A DNA stretch of 51,337 bases from Oscillibacter sp. CAG:241 (GTDB taxonomy: Bacteria > Bacillota > Clostridia > Oscillospirales > Oscillospiraceae), in the NCBI GenBank assembly GCA_000435975.1, contig FR884073.1, positions 22,042 to 73,378 on the forward strand. Direction: 5' to 3'. Below the pieces are notes generated by a model. It was not told where the DNA came from and did no database searches. It saw only the letters and a list, made by a program, of their open reading frames with translations. Shown here one piece after another: positions 1 to 8,749 of this stretch (positions are counted from its first letter, which is position 1; each line of letters opens with the position of its first letter). The translations under genes and the position numbers were made by a program.

Positions 1-1
1 G

Positions 2-862
2 CACCTCGCCGTTACGGCGGCCATTCTGGCGCTGGCGGCCGTCATCGTGTGGCAGCTGATCCGCCAAGCGGCGGAGCTGCTGACGCGCCTGCCCACCCTG
101 CTGGCAGGGCTGCCGGGAATGACCGCCGCCCTGCGGCAGCGGCTGGACGACTTCTGTGCCGCCTGCCCCCAGGGACTGCGGGGCTGGCTGGAGGAGATCC
201 CCGCCCTGCTGGGGACCCAGGCGGCGGTGCTGGCGGAGCGGGCCAGCGGGGCGTGCATTGCAGCGGCGGGGGCCCTGGCGGCGGCTTTGCCCGGGGTGTT
301 CCTGTTCTGCGGCACCACGGCCCTGGCGGTGTTTTTCACCACCGGCAGCTATCCCCGGATCATGGCCTTCTTCCGCCGCCAGCTGGGAACGCGGCTGGAC
401 AGGGCCCGGGGTGTCAAGGCGAATCTCCTGTCCACCCTGGGGAAATGGTTCCGGGCCCAGGCCATTCTGCTGGGGGTCACGTTCTGTGAGCTGCTGGCGG
501 GCTTTCTGCTGATGGGCCAGCGATACGCCCTGCTGCTGGCCGCCGTTACTGCGCTGGTGGACGCCCTGCCGGTGTTCGGCACGGGGACGGTGCTGCTGCC
601 CTGGGCAGCGGCGTGCCTGCTGCTGGGGCAGGCCCCCCGGGCGGTGGCTCTTGCGGCGCTGTATGCGGTGATCTCCGCTGTGCACAGCTTTCTGGAGCCC
701 AAGGTCATGGCCGCCCAGGCGGGCCTTCCCCCTCTGGCGGCGCTGGCGGCTATGTACGCCGGCTTCCGGGCCTTTGGCGTGGCGGGCATGATCCTGCTGC
801 CTGTGGCGCTGCTGTTCGTCAAGCAGCTCCATGACCAGGGCTATGTGGGGCTGTGGAAATAG
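2..862 (+). CDS. AI-2E family permease, YtvI-like (5' partial)
   Basis: The reading frame is open from base 2 and so begins upstream of the window; about 286 residues and the stop are visible. The protein is a string of hydrophobic segments rich in Ala and Leu, with a long amphipathic stretch followed by paired helices, which is the layout of the AI-2E/UPF0118 transporter family. In Firmicutes the closest named member is the sporulation integral membrane protein YtvI, of unclear biochemical role. The C-terminal half, with a PVFGTG loop and an EPKVMA motif before the last helices, supports the family call. A GTG at 47 could be mistaken for a start, but the upstream frame codes for a hydrophobic segment continuous with it. 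YtvI rather than a general AI-2E exporter is inference. Confidence 0.8.
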   Translation, partial: HLAVTAAILALAAVIVWQLIRQAAELLTRLPTLLAGLPGMTAALRQRLDDFCAACPQGLRGWLEEIPALLGTQAAVLAERASGACIAAAGALAAALPGVFLFCGTTALAVFFTTGSYPRIMAFFRRQLGTRLDRARGVKANLLSTLGKWFRAQAILLGVTFCELLAGFLLMGQRYALLLAAVTALVDALPVFGTGTVLLPWAAACLLLGQAPRAVALAALYAVISAVHSFLEPKVMAAQAGLPPLAALAAMYAGFRAFGVAGMILLPVALLFVKQLHDQGYVGLWK

Positions 863-903
863 CCTGAAAAGGGAAAATAACTGTTTTCTTGCCGGATGAT
901 CTG

Positions 904-912
904 TGGTATAAT
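904..912 (+). promoter_or_regulatory. Extended -10 promoter for the DMT transporter gene
   Basis: The bases TGGTATAAT form a TGn-extended -10 box in the gap after the YtvI-like gene. No good -35 box lies at 17 bases, which is usual for extended -10 promoters. The ribosome binding site and start of the next gene follow about 25-40 bases later. Confidence 0.55.
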
Positions 913-951
913 AAAACATTAGTGAAGATTTTTCGACAGGAGAATGCCAAG

Positions 952-1836
952 ATGAACAAACAACGCCGCGCGGACCTGCTGCTGGTGATGACCACTTTTT
1001 TCTGGGGCGCCAGCTATTATCTGACGGATATCTGCCTGGACGACCTGCCTCCCATGACCCTCAATGCCTTTCGCTTCATCGTGGCCTTTGTGGTTCTGGG
1101 GCTGATTTTCTGGAAGCACGTGGTCCATGTGAACCGCATCACCCTGCGGTACAGCCTCATCGTGGGCCTGGCCCTGGCAGGGACGTACGTGGCGTATAAC
1201 TACGGCATTACCCGCACTTCCCTCTCCAACGCCGCTTTCATCTGTGCCCTGCAGGTGATTTTTGCCCCGCTGCTGGGCTTTCTGTTCTTCCGGCAGAGAC
1301 CCGGGTGGAAGCTGGGCGCCGCCCTGGCGGTGTGTACCGTGGGCATGGCCCTGTTGACGCTGAACGGTCAGCTGCGCCCGGCCTCCGGGGACCTGATCTG
1401 TATCATCACGCCCCTGTGCTATGCCGCAGACCTGCTGATTACGGAGAAGGCCGTCCGGGACCCCCGGGTGGACCCCCTGGGCCTGGGCGTGTGCCAGCTG
1501 GCAGTGGTGGGCGCCGTGACCCTGGCCCTGGCTCTGGTGCTGGGGGAACCCATCCATCTGCCTTCCTCCGGCAAAACCTGGGCGGCGGCGCTGTTTCTGG
1601 GCGTGGTATGCTCCGGCATTGCCTTCGTCATTCAGCCTGTCCAGCAGCAGTATACCACCGCCAGCCATGTGGGCCTGATCTTTACCCTGGAGCCGGTATT
1701 TGCCTCCATGGTGGCCTTTGTCATGACCGGCGAGGTCCTGTCTCTGCGGGGCTATATCGGCGCGGCGCTGATGCTGCTGAGCCTGTTCATCATGGAGGGC
1801 GACTGGTCCTTCCTCCGCCGCAAAAAGCATACATAA
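952..1836 (+). CDS. DMT superfamily (EamA) transporter
   Basis: A 294-residue integral membrane protein with two repeats of about five transmembrane segments, the two-EamA-domain architecture of the drug/metabolite transporter superfamily. The first repeat opens with a short basic N-terminus and a GASYYLTD segment; the second covers roughly residues 145-285 and ends in a basic tail. Members export amino acids, metabolites or drugs; the substrate cannot be read from sequence. The ATG at 952 is chosen because an ACAGGAGA ribosome binding site lies just upstream; an alternative start at 889 would place the promoter -10 box inside the coding region. The next gene follows after 13 bases, so the two are probably co-transcribed. 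Confidence 0.88.
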   Translation: MNKQRRADLLLVMTTFFWGASYYLTDICLDDLPPMTLNAFRFIVAFVVLGLIFWKHVVHVNRITLRYSLIVGLALAGTYVAYNYGITRTSLSNAAFICALQVIFAPLLGFLFFRQRPGWKLGAALAVCTVGMALLTLNGQLRPASGDLICIITPLCYAADLLITEKAVRDPRVDPLGLGVCQLAVVGAVTLALALVLGEPIHLPSSGKTWAAALFLGVVCSGIAFVIQPVQQQYTTASHVGLIFTLEPVFASMVAFVMTGEVLSLRGYIGAALMLLSLFIMEGDWSFLRRKKHT

Positions 1837-1849
1837 AGGAGAACTTACC

Positions 1850-3682
1850 GTGGATAAACGATTGGAGCGCATCCTGCCCCGGGTGCAGAAGCCTGCCCGC
1901 TACGTGGGCGGGGAATACAACGCCGTGAAGAAGGACCCGGCCCAGGTGGATACCCGCATTGCCTTCTGCTTCCCGGACACCTATGAGATCGGCATGTCCA
2001 ATCTGGGCATGCGCATTCTCTACGGCGTTATGAATAATATGGAGGGCGTGTGGTGCCAGCGGGTGTTTGCCCCCTGGGGCGACATGGAGGAGGAGATGCG
2101 CCGGGCGGGGATGCCCCTGTTTGCCCTGGAGTCCGGCGAGGCCATCACGGATTTTGACATCGTGGCCTTCTCCGTGGGCTATGAGATGGCCTTTCCCGCC
2201 ATCCTGAATATGCTGGACCTGGCAAACATCCCCATTCACAGCGCGGAGCGCACGGCCCTGACCCCACTGGTCATCGCCGGGGGCACCGCCATGTACAACG
2301 CCGAGCCCATCGCCGATTTCGTGGATCTGGTGAGCCTGGGCGAGGGAGAGGATCTCACCGTGGAGCTGGTGGAGCTGCACCGCCAGGCCCGGCGGGAGGG
2401 CTGGTCCAAGGCGGCGTTTCTTCGGGCCGCCGCGCAGCTGCCGGGCATCTACGTCCCCAGCCTGTACGACGTGACGTATCACGACGACGGCACCGTGGCC
2501 GCCATCACCCCCCGGGACGGGGCCCCGGCGGTGGTGACCAAGCGCATCGTCCGGGATATGGACAAGTCCTTCTTTCCCACCAAAACCATCGTCCCCTCCA
2601 CGGAGATCGTCCAGGACCGGGTGATGCTGGAGCTGTTCCGGGGCTGCATCCGGGGGTGCCGGTTCTGCCAGGCGGGGTATGTGTACCGCCCCGTCCGCAA
2701 CCGCAGCCGGGAGCTTTGCGCCCGGTACGGCGTGGAGGCCTGCAACGACTCCGGATATCAGGAGGTGACGCTGTCCAGCCTGTCCACCAGCGACTATCCG
2801 CCGCTGACGGAGCTGTGCGATGAGCTGGAGCCCTTCTGCCAGCAGCGGCACGTGAATCTCTCTCTGCCCAGTCTGCGGGCGGATAATTTCTCCATGAGCC
2901 TGATGGAGCGGCTGGCCAAGGGCCGCAAAACCGGTCTGACCTTCGCCCCGGAGGCCGGGACCCAGCGGCTCCGGGACGTGATCAACAAGAACGTTACCCA
3001 GGAGGACCTGCTGCAGTCCTGCCGCACGGCCTTCGCCGGGGGGTACAGCGCCGTGAAGCTGTATTTCATGCTGGGCCTGCCCACGGAGACCGACGAGGAC
3101 GTGCTGGGCATCGCCGATCTGGCGGCCCGGGTCATGCACGCCTGGCGGGAGAGCGCCAGCAACAAAAACCGCGGCGTCCGCATCACTGTGTCCACCTCCT
3201 GGTTCGTGCCGAAGCCCCACACGGCCTTTCAGTGGGAGCCGCAGATCGCCAAGGAGGAGTATGAGCGCCGGGTGAATCTGCTGCGGGAGGCCATCAAAAC
3301 AAAAACCGTCACCTATAATTGGCACGATTCCGACACCAGCTTCCTGGAGGCCGTGCTGGCCCGAGGGGACCGGCGCATGGGCCGGGTGCTGGAGGCCGCA
3401 TGGCGCAAGGGGGCCAAGCTGGACGCCTGGGAGGAGTATTTCTCCCTGGACCGCTGGCTGGAGGCCTTTGACCAGTGCGGGCTGGACCCACACTTTTACG
3501 CCAACCGCATCCGGCAGCGGGACGAGCTGATGCCCTGGGCCATGATCTCCAGCGGCGTCACGGAGAGCTATCTCTGGCGGGAGCGGGAGCGGGCCTTTGC
3601 CGGGGTCACCACTCCGGACTGCCGCACCCACTGCAACGCCTGCGGCGCCAACCGATTGGTAGGAGGGAAATGCGATGTCTAA
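1850..3682 (+). CDS. TIGR03960 family B12-binding-domain radical SAM protein
   Basis: A 610-residue protein with an N-terminal cobalamin-binding-like Rossmann region (about residues 20-200) and a radical SAM domain. The iron-sulfur motif CX3CX2C is visible as CIRGCRFC at about residues 265-272. A C-terminal HCNACGANR segment suggests another metal site. It matches the TIGR03960 family, common in Clostridia and nearly always next to the TIGR03936 protein, as here. The reaction is unknown; the pair is sometimes found beside ribonuclease G and L21 genes, hinting at RNA or ribosome-related modification. Translation starts at GTG 1850 behind an AAAGGAG site. The end overlaps the next gene by 8 bases, indicating translational coupling. 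Confidence 0.9.
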   Translation: MDKRLERILPRVQKPARYVGGEYNAVKKDPAQVDTRIAFCFPDTYEIGMSNLGMRILYGVMNNMEGVWCQRVFAPWGDMEEEMRRAGMPLFALESGEAITDFDIVAFSVGYEMAFPAILNMLDLANIPIHSAERTALTPLVIAGGTAMYNAEPIADFVDLVSLGEGEDLTVELVELHRQARREGWSKAAFLRAAAQLPGIYVPSLYDVTYHDDGTVAAITPRDGAPAVVTKRIVRDMDKSFFPTKTIVPSTEIVQDRVMLELFRGCIRGCRFCQAGYVYRPVRNRSRELCARYGVEACNDSGYQEVTLSSLSTSDYPPLTELCDELEPFCQQRHVNLSLPSLRADNFSMSLMERLAKGRKTGLTFAPEAGTQRLRDVINKNVTQEDLLQSCRTAFAGGYSAVKLYFMLGLPTETDEDVLGIADLAARVMHAWRESASNKNRGVRITVSTSWFVPKPHTAFQWEPQIAKEEYERRVNLLREAIKTKTVTYNWHDSDTSFLEAVLARGDRRMGRVLEAAWRKGAKLDAWEEYFSLDRWLEAFDQCGLDPHFYANRIRQRDELMPWAMISSGVTESYLWRERERAFAGVTTPDCRTHCNACGANRLVGGKCDV

Positions 3683-4337
3683 GCTGCGGCTGCTGTTTGT
3701 GAAGGAGGGGCCCGCCTCCTATATCTCCAATCTGGACCTGCTGCGGACGGTGCAGCGGGCCTTCCCCCGGACGGAGCTGGACATCAGGCACTCCCAGGGC
3801 TTCCACCCCCACCCCATCATCTCCATCGTCCTGCCTCTGCCGGTGGGCCAGTCCAGCGACTGCGAGCTGCTGGACTTTGAGGTCACCCAGGAAACGGACG
3901 GGGCGGGCATCGCGGAAAAGCTCAACGGGGGTCTGCCGGAGGGGCTGACCATTCTGGACTGCTACGAGGCCCGCCGCCCCGTGCGGGAGCTGACGTATTT
4001 GCAGGCGGATATGGAGCTGGACTATGACCGGGGCGTGCCGGAGGGGGCCGTGCAGGCCCTGGAGGAGCTGTTCCACCGTCAGGAGCTGCTGATCGAAAAG
4101 CGCACCAAGCGCAAGCAGCTGGCCCAGGTGGACATCGCGCCTATGATCCGGGACATTTCCTTTACCCAGGGAGAAAATGTTCTTCGGGCCGCCGTGACGG
4201 TGCAGGCCCAGAACCCCGGCCTGAATCCCCAGCTGCTGGAAAAGGCCATCGCCCGGTACCTGCCGGAGCTGACTCCGGACTTCGTCCGTGTCCGCCGCCG
4301 GGAGCTGCTGGACGCCGACGGCCAGGTGTTCCGATGA
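3675..4337 (+). CDS. TIGR03936 / DUF2344 radical SAM-associated protein
   Basis: A 220-residue protein of the DUF2344 family, recognised by its N-terminal KLRLLFVKEGPASYISNLDL-type opening, a HSQGFHPHP motif at about residues 35-43 and its fixed position after TIGR03960. In some genomes the two are fused into one polypeptide; here they are separate and overlap by 8 bases. The molecular role is unknown, but it is assumed to work with the upstream radical SAM enzyme. ATG 3675 is preceded by an AGGAGGG site. A strong hairpin follows the stop. No ribonuclease G or L21 gene follows, unlike the arrangement seen in many relatives. Confidence 0.88.
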   Translation: MSKLRLLFVKEGPASYISNLDLLRTVQRAFPRTELDIRHSQGFHPHPIISIVLPLPVGQSSDCELLDFEVTQETDGAGIAEKLNGGLPEGLTILDCYEARRPVRELTYLQADMELDYDRGVPEGAVQALEELFHRQELLIEKRTKRKQLAQVDIAPMIRDISFTQGENVLRAAVTVQAQNPGLNPQLLEKAIARYLPELTPDFVRVRRRELLDADGQVFR

Positions 4338-4341
4338 TCCC

Positions 4342-4372
4342 ATCACCCGAAGGGCGACCCCCTTCGGGTGAT
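4342..4372 (+). terminator. Hairpin after the radical SAM pair
   Basis: A perfect 12-base-pair stem (ATCACCCGAAGG with its complement) and a 7-base loop lie four bases after the stop codon. The tail is CTTCTTGCC, so termination may be inefficient, but the position between two differently controlled units fits a terminator. Confidence 0.65.
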
Positions 4373-4453
4373 CTTCTTGCCCCGGCGATGAGGGGGCCGG
4401 AGGACAGCGTCCTATGTTTCGTATAAATGACGTTCCCGGTAACGGCGGATTCC

Positions 4454-4482
4454 TTGACGCTGGGGGCAGTTTGCGGTACAAT
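4454..4482 (+). promoter_or_regulatory. Sigma-A type promoter of the glycogen operon
   Basis: TTGACG and TACAAT are separated by exactly 17 bases. The start codon of glgB is about 70 bases downstream and no other strong promoter is seen until after glgP, so this probably drives all five glycogen genes. Confidence 0.8.
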
Positions 4483-4550
4483 AGGACCAGAATGCGGTAT
4501 TATGCCCCGGGATTTGGGGCGGTTATGATAACATATAGGGAGATTTTTCC

Positions 4551-6392
4551 ATGAACTTGCTTGAAAACACCCAGCTTTACCGTACCTACGGCGCGCACCC
4601 GGCGGGGCAGGGCTGGACCTTCCGGGTCTATGCCCCCAATGCCCGGGATGCGGCTCTGGCCGGTGACTTCAATGGCTGGCAGCCTGCCCCCATGCAGCGC
4701 CAGGGCGGCGACTGGGTCCTCGCCGTTCCCGATGCCCAGCCCGGTCAATGCTACAAATACGTCATCACCGGCGCCGACGGTCAGGTCCGCTGGAAGGCAG
4801 ACCCCTATGGCACTTATGCCCAGTTGCGGCCTGACACCGCCAGCCGCCTGTACGATGTGTCCGGCTTCCGCTGGCACGACGACGTGTGGCGGGAGCGCCG
4901 GAGGGAAACGCCGCTGACCGACGGCCCCCTGAACATCTATGAGGTCCATCCCGGCTCCTGGCGGCGGGATGAGGACGGCGGTTTTCTCAACTACCGCCAG
5001 CTGGCAGACCGGCTGGCCCCCTATGTCCGGGACATGGGCTATAACGCCGTGGAGCTGCTGCCGGTGACGGAATATCCCCTGGACGACTCCTGGGGTTATC
5101 AGTGCGTGGGCTATTTTGCCCCCACCAGCCGCTATGGCGAGCCCCACGACTTCATGTATCTGGTGGACCGGCTGCACCGGGCGGGCCTGGCGGTGATTCT
5201 GGACTGGGTCCCGGCTCACTTCTGCAAGGACGCCCACGGCCTCATCGACTTTGACGGCACCAGCCTGTATGAATATGCCGACCCCCTGAAGCGGGAGCAT
5301 GAGGGCTGGGGCACCCGGGTCTTTGATTTCGGCAAGGACGACGTGCGGTCCTTCCTGCTGTCCTCCGCCCGCTGGTGGATGGAGGAATACCATGTGGACG
5401 GTCTGCGGGTGGATGCGGTGGCCTCCATGCTGTACCTGGATTATGGCCGCACGGAGTGGCGGCCCAACGTTCACGGGGGGCATGAAAATTTGGAGGCCAT
5501 CTCGTTTTTGCAGGACCTGAACCGGCTGGCGGCGTCTATGGATCCCCCGGCACTGACGGCGGCGGAGGAATCCACCGCCTGGCCCAAGGTCACCTGGCCC
5601 ATTGCCGACGGCGGTCTGGGCTTCGGGCTGAAATGGAACATGGGTTGGATGAACGATGTGTGTCACTACCTGAAAATGGACCCCTGGTTCCGGCAGTTCC
5701 ACCACAAGGACGTAACGTTTTCCATGATGTACGCCTTTTCCGAGCGGTTCGTGCTGCCTCTGTCCCACGACGAGGTGGTTTATATGAAGGGCTCCCTCCG
5801 GGGCAAAATGCCCGGGGATGACTGGCGGCAGCTGGCGGGGGTCCGGAGCTTTACGGCCTATATGCTGGCCCATCCCGGCAAAAAGCTGACGTTTATGGGG
5901 GCAGAGCTGGGCCAGTGGCACGAGTGGGACTTCAAGGGCCAGCTGGACTGGTACCTGCTGGACAATGACGCCTGCTGCCGCACCCACCAGTGCATCCGGG
6001 CACTGAACCGGTTTTACAAGAAATCCCATCCCCTGTGGGAAAACGACCAGGATTGGGACGGCTTCCAGTGGCTGGTGGCCGATGACAACCACAACAACGT
6101 GCTGGTTTTCCTGCGCCGTGACCGGAAGGGCCGGGAGCTGATCTGCGTGGTGAACTTCTCCCCGGAGGCCCACGAGGGCTATCGCTTCGGCGTCCCGGGG
6201 AAGCTGTATTACGAGGAAGTGTTCAACACCGACGACGTCGCCTGGGGCGGCTCCGGTGTGTGCAATACCGGGCCCATTCCTGTGGAAAACATCCCATCCC
6301 ATGGGCGGGACACCTCCATTTCCCTGCGGGTGCCGCCTCTGGGCGCCGTATTTTTGCAGGGAAGGGTGCGGCGCAGAAAAACCAAGGAGTAA
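4551..6392 (+). CDS. glgB: 1,4-alpha-glucan branching enzyme
   Basis: Forms alpha-1,6 branches in glycogen by cutting and transferring a piece of a linear alpha-1,4 chain. The 613 residues contain a CBM48 domain (about 20-105, with GDFNGW), a GH13 catalytic barrel (about 125-500) and a C-terminal beta domain. Catalytic landmarks are visible: the nucleophile Asp288 in LRVDAVAS, the acid in AEES (339-340) and Asp407 in SHDE. The length matches shorter GlgB proteins lacking the extra N1 module of E. coli. It starts at ATG 4551 behind a TAGGGAG site. It is the first gene of a five-gene glycogen operon; 27 bases separate it from glgC. Confidence 0.96.
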   Translation: MNLLENTQLYRTYGAHPAGQGWTFRVYAPNARDAALAGDFNGWQPAPMQRQGGDWVLAVPDAQPGQCYKYVITGADGQVRWKADPYGTYAQLRPDTASRLYDVSGFRWHDDVWRERRRETPLTDGPLNIYEVHPGSWRRDEDGGFLNYRQLADRLAPYVRDMGYNAVELLPVTEYPLDDSWGYQCVGYFAPTSRYGEPHDFMYLVDRLHRAGLAVILDWVPAHFCKDAHGLIDFDGTSLYEYADPLKREHEGWGTRVFDFGKDDVRSFLLSSARWWMEEYHVDGLRVDAVASMLYLDYGRTEWRPNVHGGHENLEAISFLQDLNRLAASMDPPALTAAEESTAWPKVTWPIADGGLGFGLKWNMGWMNDVCHYLKMDPWFRQFHHKDVTFSMMYAFSERFVLPLSHDEVVYMKGSLRGKMPGDDWRQLAGVRSFTAYMLAHPGKKLTFMGAELGQWHEWDFKGQLDWYLLDNDACCRTHQCIRALNRFYKKSHPLWENDQDWDGFQWLVADDNHNNVLVFLRRDRKGRELICVVNFSPEAHEGYRFGVPGKLYYEEVFNTDDVAWGGSGVCNTGPIPVENIPSHGRDTSISLRVPPLGAVFLQGRVRRRKTKE

Positions 6393-6419
6393 TCGACAGA
6401 CTGGAGGGAATGAACAGAC

Positions 6420-7631
6420 ATGAAGAAAGAATGCGTGGCCATGCTGCTGGCCGGGGGACAAGGCAGCCGCCTGTATGTCCTCACCGGCGACATGGCAAAG
6501 CCTGCGGTGCCCTTTGGAGGAAAGTTCCGCATCATTGACTTTCCCCTGTCCAACTGCACCAATTCCGGCATCGACACCGTGGGTGTGCTGACCCAGTACC
6601 GCCCCCTGGAGCTCAACAGCTATATCGGCAGCGGCCAGCCCTGGGAGCTGGACCGGCTCAACGGCGGCGTCCATATTCTGCCGCCGTACCAGAGCGCCTC
6701 CGGCGCCTCCTGGTACAAGGGCACCGCCAACGCCATTTATCAGAACATCGGCTTTGTGGACCTGTACGACCCGGAGTATGTGGCGGTGCTGTCCGGCGAC
6801 CACATCTATAAGATGGACTATTCCCGGATGCTCCAGCACCACAAGGACGCCGGGGCCGCCTGCACCATCTCCGTGATGGAGGTCCCCTGGTCCGAGGCCA
6901 GCCGCTTCGGCATCATGTCCGTGGACGAGCATGACCGCATCACCGCCTTCGCCGAAAAGCCCAAGGAGCCTAAAAGCAACCTGGCCTCCATGGGCATCTA
7001 TATCTTCACCTGGCAGAAGCTCCGCTCCTATCTGCTGGCCGACGAGGCCGACCCCACCTCCGACAACGATTTCGGCAAGAACATCATCCCCGCTATGCTG
7101 GACGCCGGAGAGGTCATGTCCGCCTATCGATTCGAGGGCTACTGGAAGGATGTGGGCACCCTGGACTCCCTGTGGGACGCCAATATGGACATGCTGTCCC
7201 CGGGGTCGGGGCTGAACCTGCTGGACAAGAAATGGCCCATCTATTGCCGGACCCCGTCCTGCCCGCCGGCGTTTCTGGGCCCCCACGCCGACGTGGGCAA
7301 CAGCGCCGTGGCCAAGGGCTGCGGCATCCTGGGCGAGGTGAAAAACAGCGTCCTCAGCTATAATACCCAGGTGGGCCAGGGGGCCAGCGTGTCCTATTCC
7401 GTGGTCATGCCCGGGGCCGTCATCGAGGAGGGCGCGGTGGTGCAGTATGCCATCATCGGCGAGCGCTGCCGGGTTGGCCGGGGCGCTCAGGTAGGCGCAC
7501 CGCCGGAAACCGCCCAGGACCCCGCCGAGTGGGGCATCGCCGTCCTGGGGCCGGACACTGTCATCGCCCCCGGCGAGGTGGTGCCTGCCAAGGCTCTGCT
7601 GGACCGTCATCACGGGGAGGTGGAAGCATGA
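6420..7631 (+). CDS. glgC: Glucose-1-phosphate adenylyltransferase, catalytic subunit
   Basis: Makes ADP-glucose from glucose-1-phosphate and ATP, the committed step of bacterial glycogen synthesis. The 403 residues show the nucleotide-binding AGGQGSRL loop (about 12-19), KPAVPFGGKFRIIDFPLSN, the metal-binding GDHIYKMDY segment and FAEKPKEP with the substrate-binding Lys. The C-terminal third is a left-handed beta-helix of hexapeptide type (from about residue 285). The stop overlaps the glgD start in an ATGA junction, so the two subunits are translationally coupled, fitting a GlgC-GlgD heteromer. The small change from the usual VLT..VAKPAV to VLTGDMAKPAV does not affect a known catalytic residue. 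Confidence 0.96.
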   Translation: MKKECVAMLLAGGQGSRLYVLTGDMAKPAVPFGGKFRIIDFPLSNCTNSGIDTVGVLTQYRPLELNSYIGSGQPWELDRLNGGVHILPPYQSASGASWYKGTANAIYQNIGFVDLYDPEYVAVLSGDHIYKMDYSRMLQHHKDAGAACTISVMEVPWSEASRFGIMSVDEHDRITAFAEKPKEPKSNLASMGIYIFTWQKLRSYLLADEADPTSDNDFGKNIIPAMLDAGEVMSAYRFEGYWKDVGTLDSLWDANMDMLSPGSGLNLLDKKWPIYCRTPSCPPAFLGPHADVGNSAVAKGCGILGEVKNSVLSYNTQVGQGASVSYSVVMPGAVIEEGAVVQYAIIGERCRVGRGAQVGAPPETAQDPAEWGIAVLGPDTVIAPGEVVPAKALLDRHHGEVEA

Positions 7632-8734
7632 ACGGTATGCACGGCATCATTTTCTCCTATGAGAAGAAAACCGGGCTGCGGGAGCTGATCGAGCACCGCA
7701 TCCACGGTTCCATCCCCTTCGGGGGCAACTATCGCGTGGTGGACTTTATGCTGTCCAACATGGTGGGCGCCGGCGTCCGGGACGTGGGCGTCATCATGCA
7801 CGGCAAGTGCCAGAGTATGCTGGACCATCTGGGCACCGGCAAAAGCTGGGACCTGAGCCGCAACCACGGCGGTCTTACCCTGCTGCCGGCCTTCGCCTAT
7901 GCCGAGCGGCGGGGCGACGCCGGCCGCTTCCGGGGCAAGGTGGAGGCTCTGGGCTGCGTCATGGACTATCTGAAGGACATCCGTCAGGATTATGTGGTGC
8001 TGACCGACAGCGACCTGGTCATCAATCTTCCCCTGGACGACGTGCTGCGGGATCATATTGACTCCGGCGCCGACCTGACGGCGGTGTGCACCTCGCTGCC
8101 GGGCCTGGAGAGTGACACCTATTTCCAGCTGGATAACTCCGGACGCATCGTGGACGTGGCCCACGACGTGTTCACCCCCGAGGGCTTCCGCTGCCTGAAC
8201 ATCTTCGTGCTGCGCCGGGATCTGCTGATCCAGCTGGTGACCGACTGCATGGCGCACAATCAGTACAGCTTCCGCCACAATATTCTCCAGGACAGGAAGG
8301 ATGCCCTGCATTTCCGGGCCTATGTCTGGGACGGCTACGCCGCCCGCATCGACACCATCGAGTCCTACTACCGCCGCAGCATGGAGCTGCTGCGGCCGGA
8401 GATCCGCATGGAGCTGTTCACGCCCCAGCGGCCGATCCTGGCCAAGGAGAACGACTCGCCCTCGTCCTATATGGACGGCTCCTGCGTCAACTCCCTGGTG
8501 GCCGACGGCTGCGACATCCAGGGCACGGTGAAAAACTGCGTGCTGTTCCGGGGCGTCCGCATTGAGCCCGGCGCCGACGTGGAGGGCTGCATTCTCTTCA
8601 AGGGCACCGTGGTCCGCCGGAATGCCGTCCTGCGGGGCGTTATCACAGACAAATACGTCACCGTTCAGGAGGGGCGCACCCTTATGGGTCACGAGAACTA
8701 CCCCCTGGTGATCGCCCGGGACGTCACGGTCTGA
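7628..8734 (+). CDS. glgD: Glucose-1-phosphate adenylyltransferase subunit GlgD
   Basis: A 368-residue paralogue of GlgC. It keeps the overall fold (IPFGGNYRVVDFMLSN, and a C-terminal hexapeptide helix) but lacks the GGxGxRL nucleotide loop, the GDHIYKMDY metal site and the EKPKEP lysine seen in its neighbour, so it is probably not catalytic by itself. In Bacillus-type systems GlgD joins GlgC and modifies its activity. ATG 7628 overlaps the glgC stop by 4 bases; this start is preferred over an upstream in-frame codon inside glgC because the family begins at this point. The next gene, glgA, follows after 15 bases. Confidence 0.93.
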   Translation: MNGMHGIIFSYEKKTGLRELIEHRIHGSIPFGGNYRVVDFMLSNMVGAGVRDVGVIMHGKCQSMLDHLGTGKSWDLSRNHGGLTLLPAFAYAERRGDAGRFRGKVEALGCVMDYLKDIRQDYVVLTDSDLVINLPLDDVLRDHIDSGADLTAVCTSLPGLESDTYFQLDNSGRIVDVAHDVFTPEGFRCLNIFVLRRDLLIQLVTDCMAHNQYSFRHNILQDRKDALHFRAYVWDGYAARIDTIESYYRRSMELLRPEIRMELFTPQRPILAKENDSPSSYMDGSCVNSLVADGCDIQGTVKNCVLFRGVRIEPGADVEGCILFKGTVVRRNAVLRGVITDKYVTVQEGRTLMGHENYPLVIARDVTV

Positions 8735-8749
8735 AGCGGAGGTAAGCAT

